Shown here: positions 8,857-15,822 of the stretch, one piece after another | Numbering within the stretch: position 1 is the first letter of the stretch | Layout: each line of letters starts with the position of its first letter | NCBI GenBank assembly: GCA_022511295.1 | Contig: JAFLRT010000005.1 | Location: 1 to 53,082 of the forward strand | Source of the DNA: Alistipes sp. | Lineage (GTDB): Bacteria; Bacteroidota; Bacteroidia; Bacteroidales; Rikenellaceae | Length of the DNA stretch: 53,082 bases | Direction of reading: 5' to 3' | Translations under genes and position numbers: made by a program | The notes under the pieces: generated by a model | The model's input: only the letters and a program-made list of their open reading frames with translations | Database searches by the model: none | What the model was told of the DNA's origin: nothing

Positions 8857-8892
8857 CACATAAGGCGGAATCTTTCGATTCCGCCTTATGTG
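8857..8892. terminator. Strong symmetrical hairpin between ompH and the phage-like gene
   Basis: A perfect 16-base inverted repeat (CACATAAGGCGGAATC and its complement) with a TTTC loop, 25 bases after the ompH stop. There is no clean T-run. Its place between two convergent genes suggests a two-way terminator. Confidence 0.75.
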
Positions 8893-8922
8893 ATTATGCG
8901 TCATTACCATATATAATATATA

Positions 8923-8945
8923 ATTGCACCACTTTGAGGTGCAAT
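8923..8945. repeat. ATTGCACC hairpin repeat
   Basis: Arms ATTGCACC (8923-8930) and GGTGCAAT (8938-8945) with a 7-base loop. The same arm is the outer part of the longer inverted repeat at 32182-32230, and CACCTC/GAGGTG hairpins occur in the composite repeats at 34435, 50146 and 52826. Confidence 0.55.
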
Positions 8946-8987
8946 CTATTTTCGGCTATTACCACTGCTCTTATATTTGGTTACTAC

Positions 8988-9407
8988 CTACCTCTGACAG
9001 TAGAGCCTCCACCCCTCTTCCAAATCCTCTTTGTTTGCTTCGCGTCCGTTCTCGACAAACGAGATGGCCGATACTATGGCTGTCATCGCGTTACGGTCGT
9101 CGGGAGCGACAGGGGTGTCGGCACCGATACCACTCCTGCGCACTACGGTTGAGATATAGGAGTTCGTGCTGTTCTCCGACGGCGGGGCATAGCGGTTTAT
9201 TATTCGTGTTATGGTGTTGAATCCGCGCTGTATGTAGGAGTGCAGCAGCACGAATACGGCTCGGTAGCCGTATGCCATCGAGCAGAACTGCTTGAAAGCG
9301 GTGTCCTGCGACGGCTGCACTTCGCCTGCATATCTTACGGATGAGAGACGGATATTGCCCGGGTTGCAGTTGCGCAGCCCTCGCGGCATAGTTGTTTTTA
9401 CTGACAT
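8988..9407 (-). CDS. Small phage lysozyme-like protein (family often named structural protein P5)
   Basis: 139 residues, no signal peptide. The N-terminal motif PRGLRNCNPGNIRLSS and the later FCSMAYGYRAVFVLLHSYI are typical of small phage-derived muramidase-like proteins that Bacteroidota genomes often carry as structural protein P5. No other phage gene is nearby, so this is an isolated relic or a domesticated gene. Its function in the cell is not known to me. It follows the glycosyltransferase gene by 82 bases on the same strand but has its own promoter-like box overlapped by a palindrome. Confidence 0.75.
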   Translation of the reverse strand: MSVKTTMPRGLRNCNPGNIRLSSVRYAGEVQPSQDTAFKQFCSMAYGYRAVFVLLHSYIQRGFNTITRIINRYAPPSENSTNSYISTVVRRSGIGADTPVAPDDRNAMTAIVSAISFVENGREANKEDLEEGWRLYCQR

Positions 9408-9416
9408 TGATGTGAT

Positions 9417-9435
9417 TTTTAACGGTTAAAAGATA
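9417..9435 (-). promoter_or_regulatory. Palindromic operator overlapping the promoter of the phage-like gene
   Basis: TTTTAAC-G-GTTAAAA (9417-9431) is a perfect 15-base palindrome. It overlaps the minus-strand sequence TATCTTTT (9435-9428), one base off the TAnnTTTG box. A repressor bound here would block the promoter. The bases around it (CGGTT and AACCG) also pair. Confidence 0.45.
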
Positions 9436-9489
9436 GGATTTTCAACCGCTAATATAGTATGCCTTTCAGCCCTGCCGCAAGAGCGGCGA

Positions 9490-10398
9490 TTATCTCTTTT
9501 TTGTAAAAAATATACCTCGGCTGATACCGATGCGCATCTTTATAAGCCACAACCCCCTTTGCGGATGCAGGGTCAGGGTGTACCATAACGCGATAGCGAG
9601 CGTTGCGCACCATTTAACCGCCTCCGCAATGTAGAGATTTGGTCGGCGACCGTGCAGCACGGCTCGCCGCAACTGACTCTCGCCCGTGCCGCGAGACAGG
9701 CGCTTGAAGTAGTCCGGCGTAAGTTTCTCGGCACCTATGATATGGTTTATAACTGCGTCGGGAACATATGCGAAGCGTATGCCGTCGGCTGCCATACGCT
9801 CAAAGAGGTCGTTCTCCTCGCCGCCCGTGAGCGCCTTGCCGGTGCGTCCGAGCGACGGCTCGAAGCCTCGGTATTTGAGCAGCACCTCGCGGCGGAACGC
9901 CATATTGCCGCCGGCAGGTATTCTCCCCTTGGGGAACGGGCGCATGCTGCGACCGAAATCTATGGGGTTGGCTATCGGGCGCTCCGTGAGCGGTGATAAC
10001 CACGACGGACGTCCGGAAGGGTAGCACGCCACGACACCGCCGCCGGCGACACTCCACTCGGGATGCCCGTCGAAGAGAGCGATATATGCCTGTGCGAATC
10101 CTCTGTTTACCGTCTCGTCGTCATCTATGATGGCTACATAGTCGCCGCTGCATTCGGCTATGCCGCGATTGCGTGCGTGTGAAAGACCTTGGCGCGTCTC
10201 GACCACGATATGCAGATTCATATCGGTATTGTCGGCTGCAAATGCCGCCACGACGCTCTGCGTGTCGTCCGTACAGTTGTTGTCCACCACGATACACTCC
10301 CAGTCGCTATACGGACCCTCCTGCTCGGATAGCGAGCGGAGCGTGGTGAGCAGCGATTGTGCGCGGTTGTAGGTCGCTATGACTATCGATAGTTTCAT
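9490..10398 (-). CDS. Family 2 glycosyltransferase
   Basis: 302 residues. The GT-A fold begins at once with LSIVIATYNRA and contains VVDNNCTDDT and the metal-binding DDDE (92-95). The acceptor-side segment is GGEENDLFERM, where a Glu-Asp pair is usual for the catalytic base. The hydrophobic stretch near residues 263-277 could lie on the inner face of the membrane. It transfers a sugar from a nucleotide donor to an unknown acceptor, perhaps a surface glycan. It is a lone gene, not part of a polysaccharide cluster. The ATG lies six bases after a TAnnTTTG box. Confidence 0.88.
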   Translation of the reverse strand: MKLSIVIATYNRAQSLLTTLRSLSEQEGPYSDWECIVVDNNCTDDTQSVVAAFAADNTDMNLHIVVETRQGLSHARNRGIAECSGDYVAIIDDDETVNRGFAQAYIALFDGHPEWSVAGGGVVACYPSGRPSWLSPLTERPIANPIDFGRSMRPFPKGRIPAGGNMAFRREVLLKYRGFEPSLGRTGKALTGGEENDLFERMAADGIRFAYVPDAVINHIIGAEKLTPDYFKRLSRGTGESQLRRAVLHGRRPNLYIAEAVKWCATLAIALWYTLTLHPQRGLWLIKMRIGISRGIFFTKKR

Positions 10399-10403
10399 CG
10401 GTA

Positions 10404-10411
10404 CAAAAATA
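10404..10411 (-). promoter_or_regulatory. Promoter -7 box of the glycosyltransferase gene
   Basis: TATTTTTG on the minus strand ends six bases before the A of the ATG at 10398, predicting a leaderless transcript. No -33 element is evident. Confidence 0.5.
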
Positions 10412-10678
10412 GAAAAATTTTTAGTTTTTATAAGATGCTGTCAGGTATCGGGCGTTGATGTTGTGTGCGTTGTGAGTTTGTAATATGTATCGCGAAGCGC
10501 TGCGAGCGCCGCAGCCTGCAACGGTAAGCAAAGCGCGCCTGCGCGGTGGGGCTGCGGCGCTCACTTGCTTTGCCGCTTAAGTTTTTGTTAAAATTATAAA
10601 TAAATAGGTGTTTATTTATGAAAAATAATTATTAACGGAGAAAAAAGTGTGTTTTTGCTAAAAAAAATATCGAAAAAG
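10412..10678. other. Gene-free region with GC-rich palindromic segments
   Basis: No protein gene was seen. Bases 10487-10590 hold GC-rich segments that can fold on themselves (TATCGCGAAGCGCTGCGAG, then AAGCAAAGCGCGCCTGCGC, then GGGGCTGCGGCGCTCACTTG). They resemble the dispersed GCATCGC-type hairpins elsewhere in the window. AT-rich sequence follows and leads into the promoter at 10679. Confidence 0.5.
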
Positions 10679-10709
10679 TTTGCAGATGATAAAAAAACCA
10701 TTAATTTTG
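10679..10709 (+). promoter_or_regulatory. Promoter of a short candidate RNA (RNA C)
   Basis: TTTG (10679-10682), 19 bases, TAATTTTG (10702-10709): a full consensus match with correct spacing. No protein gene lies downstream on this strand before the terminator at about 10800. Confidence 0.65.
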
Positions 10710-10715
10710 TAATAC

Positions 10716-10803
10716 AAACAAGGTAATTCTCAAATTTCTCATTAACCTAACTAACCTAACCGGATGCCGAGTGTCGCCCGATACCCGGCATCACTCTTTT
10801 TGG
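10716..10803 (+). ncRNA. Candidate small RNA C
   Basis: Predicted from the consensus promoter just upstream and a terminator-like hairpin GATGCCG ... CGGCATC (10762-10791) followed by ACTCTTTTT. The transcript would be about 88 nt: an AC-rich unstructured 5' part containing TTAACCTAACTAACCTAACC (10742-10761), then the hairpin. It is convergent with rnpB. The ACTAACCTAA segment is exactly complementary to TTAGGTTAGT in candidate small RNA B. It could instead be an aborted leader. Confidence 0.45.
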
Positions 10804-10839
10804 TGATGAAGCAAAAACGGGCGGTGGCTGTGGGCTGCG

Positions 10840-10890
10840 GCGCGCTTTGCAAAGCGATGCATATATCACAAAGCAGCACACACCGCAAAA
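10840..10890. repeat. GCATCGC-type hairpin repeat copy
   Basis: GCAAAGCGATGCATATATC followed by an ACACACC-like tail. It closely matches 52916-52943. It lies just beyond the rnpB terminator. Confidence 0.5.
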
Positions 10891-10896
10891 CAGAAC

Positions 10897-10925
10897 GAGA
10901 GCCACACTGGTTAAAGTGCGCTCTC
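10897..10925 (-). terminator. rnpB terminator
   Basis: On the minus strand GAGAGC-GCACT pairs with AGTGTG-GCTCTC and is followed by GTTCTGTTTT. The stem overlaps the 3' end of the RNase P RNA. Confidence 0.8.
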
Positions 10926-11363
10926 GCTACCGGCGAACCCTGTAAGCCGAGTTCTGTTACGCAGCCATATGTTCTGCGCTCTCTATCATTTATCTACGAT
11001 TGCGGTCTCCCGCAACCTCCAGCGGCCTACCCCCCGACATTGGGCGGGCAACCCTTAATTGTCGGTATACACGGCCTTGCAACCCGCCAGACGTACTGCC
11101 GAGGCGTATCACTACCCTCGCGGTGGGCTTTTACCCCGCCTTTTCACCCTTACCTGCCACGACATTGAGCGTCGGGTTGGTACCCTGCACGCATCCGCCG
11201 CACCGGCAGGCGGTTCTTTTCTGTTACGCTGCTACACCCTCACGAGCGTCAAGCCATTAACTTGGACGGCGCCCTGCGTTGCTCGGACTTTCCTCCCCCG
11301 TTTGCGCACTCGCCCGCAGCACAAGACTGCGGAGCGCACTCACGGCAGCGATAGAGCGGACTC
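10916..11363 (-). ncRNA. rnpB: RNase P RNA, bacterial type A
   Basis: The catalytic RNA that matures tRNA 5' ends. On the minus strand the universally conserved 5' block GAGGAAAGTCCGAGC and the 3' block ACAGAACTCGGCTTACAG form the core P4 helix and its flanks, and GGGTGAAAAGGCGGGGTAA lies between them. P1 is formed by CGCTCT near the 5' end and AGAGCG near the 3' end. The 5' end is inferred from the promoter, and the 3' end, uncertain by a few bases, from P1. Several long antisense reading frames across this stretch are spurious. Confidence 0.95.
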
Positions 11364-11369
11364 GCACCG

Positions 11370-11401
11370 CAAAAATACCTCTTTTTTATCAAACGAACAA
11401 A
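11370..11401 (-). promoter_or_regulatory. rnpB promoter
   Basis: Minus strand: TTTG (11401-11398), 20 bases, TATTTTTG (11377-11370). A full consensus match that puts the start near 11363. Confidence 0.75.
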
Positions 11402-11436
11402 AATACGCGATACACCTAAATTATATTATAGATATA

Positions 11437-11964
11437 TTACAGACGTATAATATCTTTTTCCCGGTCGTATGGCGGCAGGTCGGCAGGGTGGAAGTCGGAG
11501 TATCCGGCGGCGATGATGCACAGCACGCTCCAATCTTCGGGCAGCGGCAGCAGTGTGCGCATATACTCTTCGGCGCTCATGCCGTCGGGTTCATCCTGCT
11601 TGTGCGGACGTCCGTCCACATGTACCCAGCAGGAGGCCATACCCTCATCCACGCACGCAAGTTGAAGTATCGTCGCGGCGATGGCGGCATTCTCGCGCCA
11701 CAGACCCGATGCCGAGGGGTCGCCGGCGATGACAAATGCCAAGGGTGCGTTCTTCAGAAATGCCGAGCCGTAGTCGCGCATCTGCGACAGTTTCCCGAGC
11801 AGTTCACGGTCGCTGACCGTCATAACGCGCGTAGAGCGTGCATTGCGTGCCGAGGGGGCTGTGAAGAGTGTCTGCAAAAGGTGTTCGGTGCGCTCCGGCT
11901 CTACGGGGCGGTCGAGGAACTTGCGCGTGCTGCGACGCTTGGCGATGATGTCTTTGAACTCCAT
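11437..11964 (-). CDS. Nitroreductase-family flavoprotein
   Basis: 175 residues from the ATG at 11964. MEFKDIIAKRRSTRKF is the standard nitroreductase N-terminus: Arg-Arg-Ser-x-Arg contacts the FMN phosphate. Further family features are APSARNARSTRVM, VIAGDP and the C-terminal IIAAGYSD. These enzymes bind FMN and reduce nitro groups, quinones or flavins with NAD(P)H. The short length is typical of the Bacteroidota subgroup. The natural substrate is unknown. Longer in-frame extensions to 12141 run back across the promoter and are unlikely. Confidence 0.88.
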   Translation of the reverse strand: MEFKDIIAKRRSTRKFLDRPVEPERTEHLLQTLFTAPSARNARSTRVMTVSDRELLGKLSQMRDYGSAFLKNAPLAFVIAGDPSASGLWRENAAIAATILQLACVDEGMASCWVHVDGRPHKQDEPDGMSAEEYMRTLLPLPEDWSVLCIIAAGYSDFHPADLPPYDREKDIIRL

Positions 11965-11985
11965 GTGTATGATTGTTTTCCGATG

Positions 11986-12016
11986 CAAATTTAACTCTTG
12001 ACGCGACAAAATGCAA
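11986..12016 (-). promoter_or_regulatory. Nitroreductase promoter
   Basis: Minus strand: TTG (12016-12014), 20 bases, TAAATTTG (11993-11986). Confidence 0.65.
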
Positions 12017-12068
12017 GCCAAAAGAGATGTGTATACAATAAATCTGTGATTTAGTTGGCTGTCATTGC

Positions 12069-12121
12069 TTGCGGTTATGAAATTTTTATTACTTTTGCAC
12101 GATAAAGCCGAAAATTCGGCC
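12069..12121 (+). promoter_or_regulatory. secDF promoter and leader hairpin
   Basis: TTG (12069-12071), 18 bases, TACTTTTG (12090-12097) predicts a start near 12104 and a leader of about 100 nt. The leader opens with the hairpin GCCGAA-AA-TTCGGC (12106-12120), followed by a second possible pairing of GGCCGG with CCGG downstream. Confidence 0.6.
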
Positions 12122-12203
12122 GGAATGGTATGCCCGAACATCCGGTAACGAAGATGCAGGCTTGTGAAAGGGAATAAAAAAACATATAAATAAACAATTA
12201 AAG

Positions 12204-15200
12204 ATGCAAGCTAAAGGTGCTATCAAATTACTCGCAGTCCTGTTGGGACTTGCTTGTATTTATCAACTTTCGTTTACATTCAAGACCCGCAGCGTCGAGA
12301 AGGCTGCAAGGGAGTACGCTGAAAACTGTCAGGTAGACGAAGAGTTGCAGAAAAACAACCCCTATTATGCAGACTCGCTCCGTACAAGAGTCGAGCAGGC
12401 ATATCTCGATTCTGTCAAAAACCAGCCTGTCTACAATCTCCTGGTGCGCAAATACACATACGAGGAGTGCAAGGAGAGAGAGATTAACCTCGGTCTGGAC
12501 CTCAGGGGCGGTATGAACGTTATGCTCGAGGTGAATGTCGAGGATGTCGTTACGACGCTTGCAGGCGACGGTGTCAAAGACCCTGCCTTCGCAAAGGCTT
12601 TGGAGGCGGCTCGCGTCCAGTCGGATAAGAGCAGCGATTATATCGACGCTTTTGTCAAGGCATACGAAAGAGAGTCCTCGTCGGCTCTTGCTCCGTTCTT
12701 CGCAGGTTCGGGCAATGACGAAATCTCTGTAACTGACAGCAACAACAAGGTCAGGGAGTACCTGCACAAGCAGGCTGACGCTGCCGTAGAGGCTGCACTC
12801 AAGGTGCTTAACAAGCGTATCGACAACTTCGGTGTTACGCAGCCCAGAATACAGGCTCTCTCAAACTCATACCGTATTTTGGTCGAGCTGCCGGGCGTAA
12901 AGGACCCCGAGCGTGTACGCAAACTCCTCGAGGCAACGGCTTCGCTCGAGTTCTGGCCTACCTACAAGGAGAATGTAGCATCATACCTCATGCAGGCTGA
13001 TGCAGTTCTGTCCGAGCAGTTGAGTCTGGCTGAAGCATCGGTTGAGAGTGTCGATGAGGTGTCGGAGAACGCTGATGCTGCTGAAAATGTCGAGGTTGCG
13101 GAGGTTGTCGAGACCACCGGTGAGAGTGCTGTTCAGAACGAAAATCATCCTCTGCTCTCACTGTTGCAGCTCAATCCCCAGGGCGGTGTGGTAGCCGGCT
13201 GGGCCGACGCTTCAAATGTTGAGGTGATTAGCAAATATCTCTCTGAAGATTTTGTGAAAGACCTTCTCCCGTCGGATGTAAAACTGCTGTGGAGCCACAA
13301 GGCTGACGACAACAACAGAATGACCCTCTATGCAGTGCAGATCAATAACAGAGACGGCAAGGCTCCCCTCGACGGTACGGCTATCGCCAATGCACGCGCC
13401 GTATACGGTGAGAGAGGTTCGGATGCCAAGGTTACGATGTCCATGACCGGCACGGGTACCACAGAGTGGTCTGCTCTTACGGAACAGAATGTCGGCAACT
13501 GCGTAGCCATCGTCCTTGACGACTATGTATACTCGGCTCCTGTGGTACGTCAGAGAATCGACGGCGGCAACTCCGAAATATCCGGCGACTTCACCATTCA
13601 GGAGGCGCAGGACCTTGCAAACGTACTTGTTTCGGGTAAGGTTCCGGTATCTTTGAGAACCATTCAGTCCGAGGTCGTAGGTCCGTCGCTGGGACAGAAG
13701 TCTATCAATGCGGGTCTTATATCCTTCGTGATAGCGTTTGCTCTGGTGCTGCTCTATATGGGTATCTTCTACCGCTCGGCGGGTTGGCTTTCGGATATAG
13801 CTCTTATCTTCAACGTCTTCCTGCTTATGGGTATCCTCGTGTCAATCCACGCGGTGCTTACGCTGCCCGGTATTGCCGGTATCGTTTTGACGATGGGTAT
13901 GGCTGTCGATGCCAATGTCATTATCTTCGAGCGTATCAAGGAGGAGCTGCGCGGCGGCAAGGGTATAGTCCTTGCGGTTAAGGACGGATTCTCGAACGCC
14001 TACTCGGCAATTATCGACGGTCAGCTTACGACTATCATCACCGGTATCGTGCTTGTGGCCTTTGGCAAAGGTCCCGTACAGGGCTTTGCTACAACGCTTA
14101 TCATCGGTATCGTAACCTCGCTCTTCTGCTCGATATTCATCACCCGTCTGCTTATAGACTGGGTTGTCAGCAAGCGCGGCAAACTCTCATTCTCGCGTAA
14201 GTTCTCGGAGAACTTCCTCGCAAATGTCAAGTTCGACTTTATCGGTAAGCGCAAGATATCGTACATACTCGCTTGCATTCTGCTGGTGGTAACGGGCGTA
14301 TCGCTCGGTGTACGCCGTCTGAATATGGGTGTAGACTTCACCGGCGGTCGTGTATATGTGGTTCGCTTTGACAATAACGTATCGCCGGAGCAGGTGCGCA
14401 GTGCTATCAATGAGCAGTTCGCACAGGCCGAGGGTGCCGATGCGTCGAATGTCAGCTGCGAGGTTAAGCAGTACGGTTCCGAAAACCAGATGCGTATCTT
14501 CACGCAGTACAAGTACGACGACGACTCGGAGAAGGTAAGTTCCGAAACAGACAGCCTTATCCACTTGGCTGTAAAGGGACTCTATAATAAGGATATGCAG
14601 CTCGATGCGTTCAGAAACACGCAACTCGACCAGGACGGTATCGTCTCCTCGAACAAGATAGGCAAGGCTATCGCAAGCGATATGATTGTCAATGCTTGTA
14701 TGGCAGTACTCTTTGCCTTTATCGCGATAGGTCTCTATATCGCTCTGCGATTCAGAAAGTGGCAGTGGGCGCTGGGTGCAACGCTTTCGCTTATTCAGAA
14801 TGCGGTGATTGTCATCGGTGTCTTCTCGCTCTTCTACGGATTGCTGCCATTCTCGCTTGAGATAGACCAGGCATTTATTGCGGCTATTCTTACCATTATC
14901 GGTTACTCGATTAATGACACGGTGGTCATCTTCGACCGTATACGTGAGTTTATCGGTCTCTATCCCAAGCGCGATATGAGGGATAACATCAACAACGCAA
15001 TCGGCTCGACGCTCTCGCGTACTATCAATACCTCGTGTACTACGCTCGTTGTGTTGCTGTCGATATTCTTCTTCGGCGGTGAGACTATACGCGGTTTCAT
15101 CTTCGCGCTGACGCTGGGTGTTGTAATCGGAACCTACTCGTCGATATTTATCGCGACGCCGATAGCATTCGACATGATGAAGAAGAATAAGGAGCCTAAA

Positions 15201-15212
15201 GCTGGCAAGTAA
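12204..15212 (+). CDS. secDF: Fused protein translocase subunits SecD-SecF
   Basis: 1002 residues. The SecD half has one N-terminal membrane helix (about residues 6-22), the NLGLDLRGGMNV motif (93-104), a large periplasmic region and five membrane helices (about 505-645) carrying GMAVDANVIIFERIKEE. The SecF half follows directly: a helix near 690, LNMGVDFTGGRVY, and five helices ending near 990 with GYSINDTVVIFDRIRE. The complex uses the proton gradient to pull proteins through SecYEG from the periplasmic side. Fusion of SecD to SecF is usual in Bacteroidota. A Glu/Val/Ala-rich insert near residues 270-315 (SVESVDEVSENADAAENV) sits in the periplasmic part. Confidence 0.96.
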   Translation: MQAKGAIKLLAVLLGLACIYQLSFTFKTRSVEKAAREYAENCQVDEELQKNNPYYADSLRTRVEQAYLDSVKNQPVYNLLVRKYTYEECKEREINLGLDLRGGMNVMLEVNVEDVVTTLAGDGVKDPAFAKALEAARVQSDKSSDYIDAFVKAYERESSSALAPFFAGSGNDEISVTDSNNKVREYLHKQADAAVEAALKVLNKRIDNFGVTQPRIQALSNSYRILVELPGVKDPERVRKLLEATASLEFWPTYKENVASYLMQADAVLSEQLSLAEASVESVDEVSENADAAENVEVAEVVETTGESAVQNENHPLLSLLQLNPQGGVVAGWADASNVEVISKYLSEDFVKDLLPSDVKLLWSHKADDNNRMTLYAVQINNRDGKAPLDGTAIANARAVYGERGSDAKVTMSMTGTGTTEWSALTEQNVGNCVAIVLDDYVYSAPVVRQRIDGGNSEISGDFTIQEAQDLANVLVSGKVPVSLRTIQSEVVGPSLGQKSINAGLISFVIAFALVLLYMGIFYRSAGWLSDIALIFNVFLLMGILVSIHAVLTLPGIAGIVLTMGMAVDANVIIFERIKEELRGGKGIVLAVKDGFSNAYSAIIDGQLTTIITGIVLVAFGKGPVQGFATTLIIGIVTSLFCSIFITRLLIDWVVSKRGKLSFSRKFSENFLANVKFDFIGKRKISYILACILLVVTGVSLGVRRLNMGVDFTGGRVYVVRFDNNVSPEQVRSAINEQFAQAEGADASNVSCEVKQYGSENQMRIFTQYKYDDDSEKVSSETDSLIHLAVKGLYNKDMQLDAFRNTQLDQDGIVSSNKIGKAIASDMIVNACMAVLFAFIAIGLYIALRFRKWQWALGATLSLIQNAVIVIGVFSLFYGLLPFSLEIDQAFIAAILTIIGYSINDTVVIFDRIREFIGLYPKRDMRDNINNAIGSTLSRTINTSCTTLVVLLSIFFFGGETIRGFIFALTLGVVIGTYSSIFIATPIAFDMMKKNKEPKAGK

Positions 15213-15240
15213 CAGCTTCGGATACTTATTATAAAGAGGG

Positions 15241-15269
15241 CCGCAACTTTCGGGTTGCGGTCTTTTTGT
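15241..15269 (+). terminator. secDF terminator
   Basis: CCGCAAC (15241-15247) pairs with GTTGCGG (15254-15260) around TTTCGG and is followed by TCTTTTTGTTTTTT. Confidence 0.85.
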
Positions 15270-15607
15270 TTTTTATCATATATAAATGCATTATGAAGCA
15301 ATGCGCACGCCGCAGCCTCGCCCCCGAGGAGGCGCGCTAAATACATCTCAAAACGGCTGCATACAGTCGTCTCGTGTTGTCCGCTTACCTCCGCAGTCTG
15401 TGGTGTCAATTTCGCCACTTTCAGTTTGTTATTTTTTGCAGTGTAAAAGTGAAAGATTGATGTTTATGAGAGAAAACAGGCATTTATGAATATTTTTTTC
15501 AACTTTTTAACTTTGTGTTTCCGGAATATAAAATGCTCATATATTGATTGTAAATTATCCGTCATCGAGCAGCGACGGTTGTAATTAATATCTTATATCG
15601 GGGTATA

Positions 15608-15672
15608 TACTTACGATTTGTAAGTAGTTTGTGAATATCGTCAAGTGCTGTTAATCTGTAATTTACGTAAAT
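15608..15672. promoter_or_regulatory. Pair of TTAC/GTAA palindromes upstream of susC
   Basis: TACTTAC-GATTT-GTAAGTA (15608-15626) and ATTTACGTAAAT (15661-15672) share the inverted TTAC/GTAA core. They lie about 80-145 bases upstream of the susC -7 box, a plausible place for an activator. Confidence 0.4.
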
Positions 15673-15753
15673 GTATGTCCTGATTTTGATATAAAATGCG
15701 GTCTAAAGGTAAAAAATTGTAACCTGAATGGCTAATTATTAAAAAAAATTACA

Positions 15754-15761
15754 TACCTTTG
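15754..15761 (+). promoter_or_regulatory. susC -7 box
   Basis: TACCTTTG, with transcription expected near 15768 and a leader of about 55 nt. No -33 element at the right distance, which would fit an activator-dependent promoter. Confidence 0.55.
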
Positions 15762-15822
15762 CCGTCAAGGTGTTGTCCCCTATGCGGGATTCAACCGAAT
15801 TAATAACTCAAAATCAGGGTAT

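Larger units (their letters stand above)
15270..15822. other. Long gene-free regulatory region upstream of susC
   Basis: No protein gene seen. Bases 15284-15340 contain GC-rich palindromic sequence (GCATTATGAAGCAATGC, then GCCCCCGAGG) related to the dispersed repeats. Bases 15480-15822 are AT-rich and hold two TTAC/GTAA palindromes, a CCGTC/GACGG hairpin (15559-15578) and the susC promoter. No sigma/anti-sigma or hybrid two-component gene is present, unlike many polysaccharide utilisation loci. Confidence 0.6.

Noticed and set aside
11059..11994. Long plus-strand open frame across the RNase P RNA and the nitroreductase gene
   Set aside because: It is antisense to rnpB and to a recognisable nitroreductase; its translation is low-complexity Arg/His/Thr-rich sequence with no family features.
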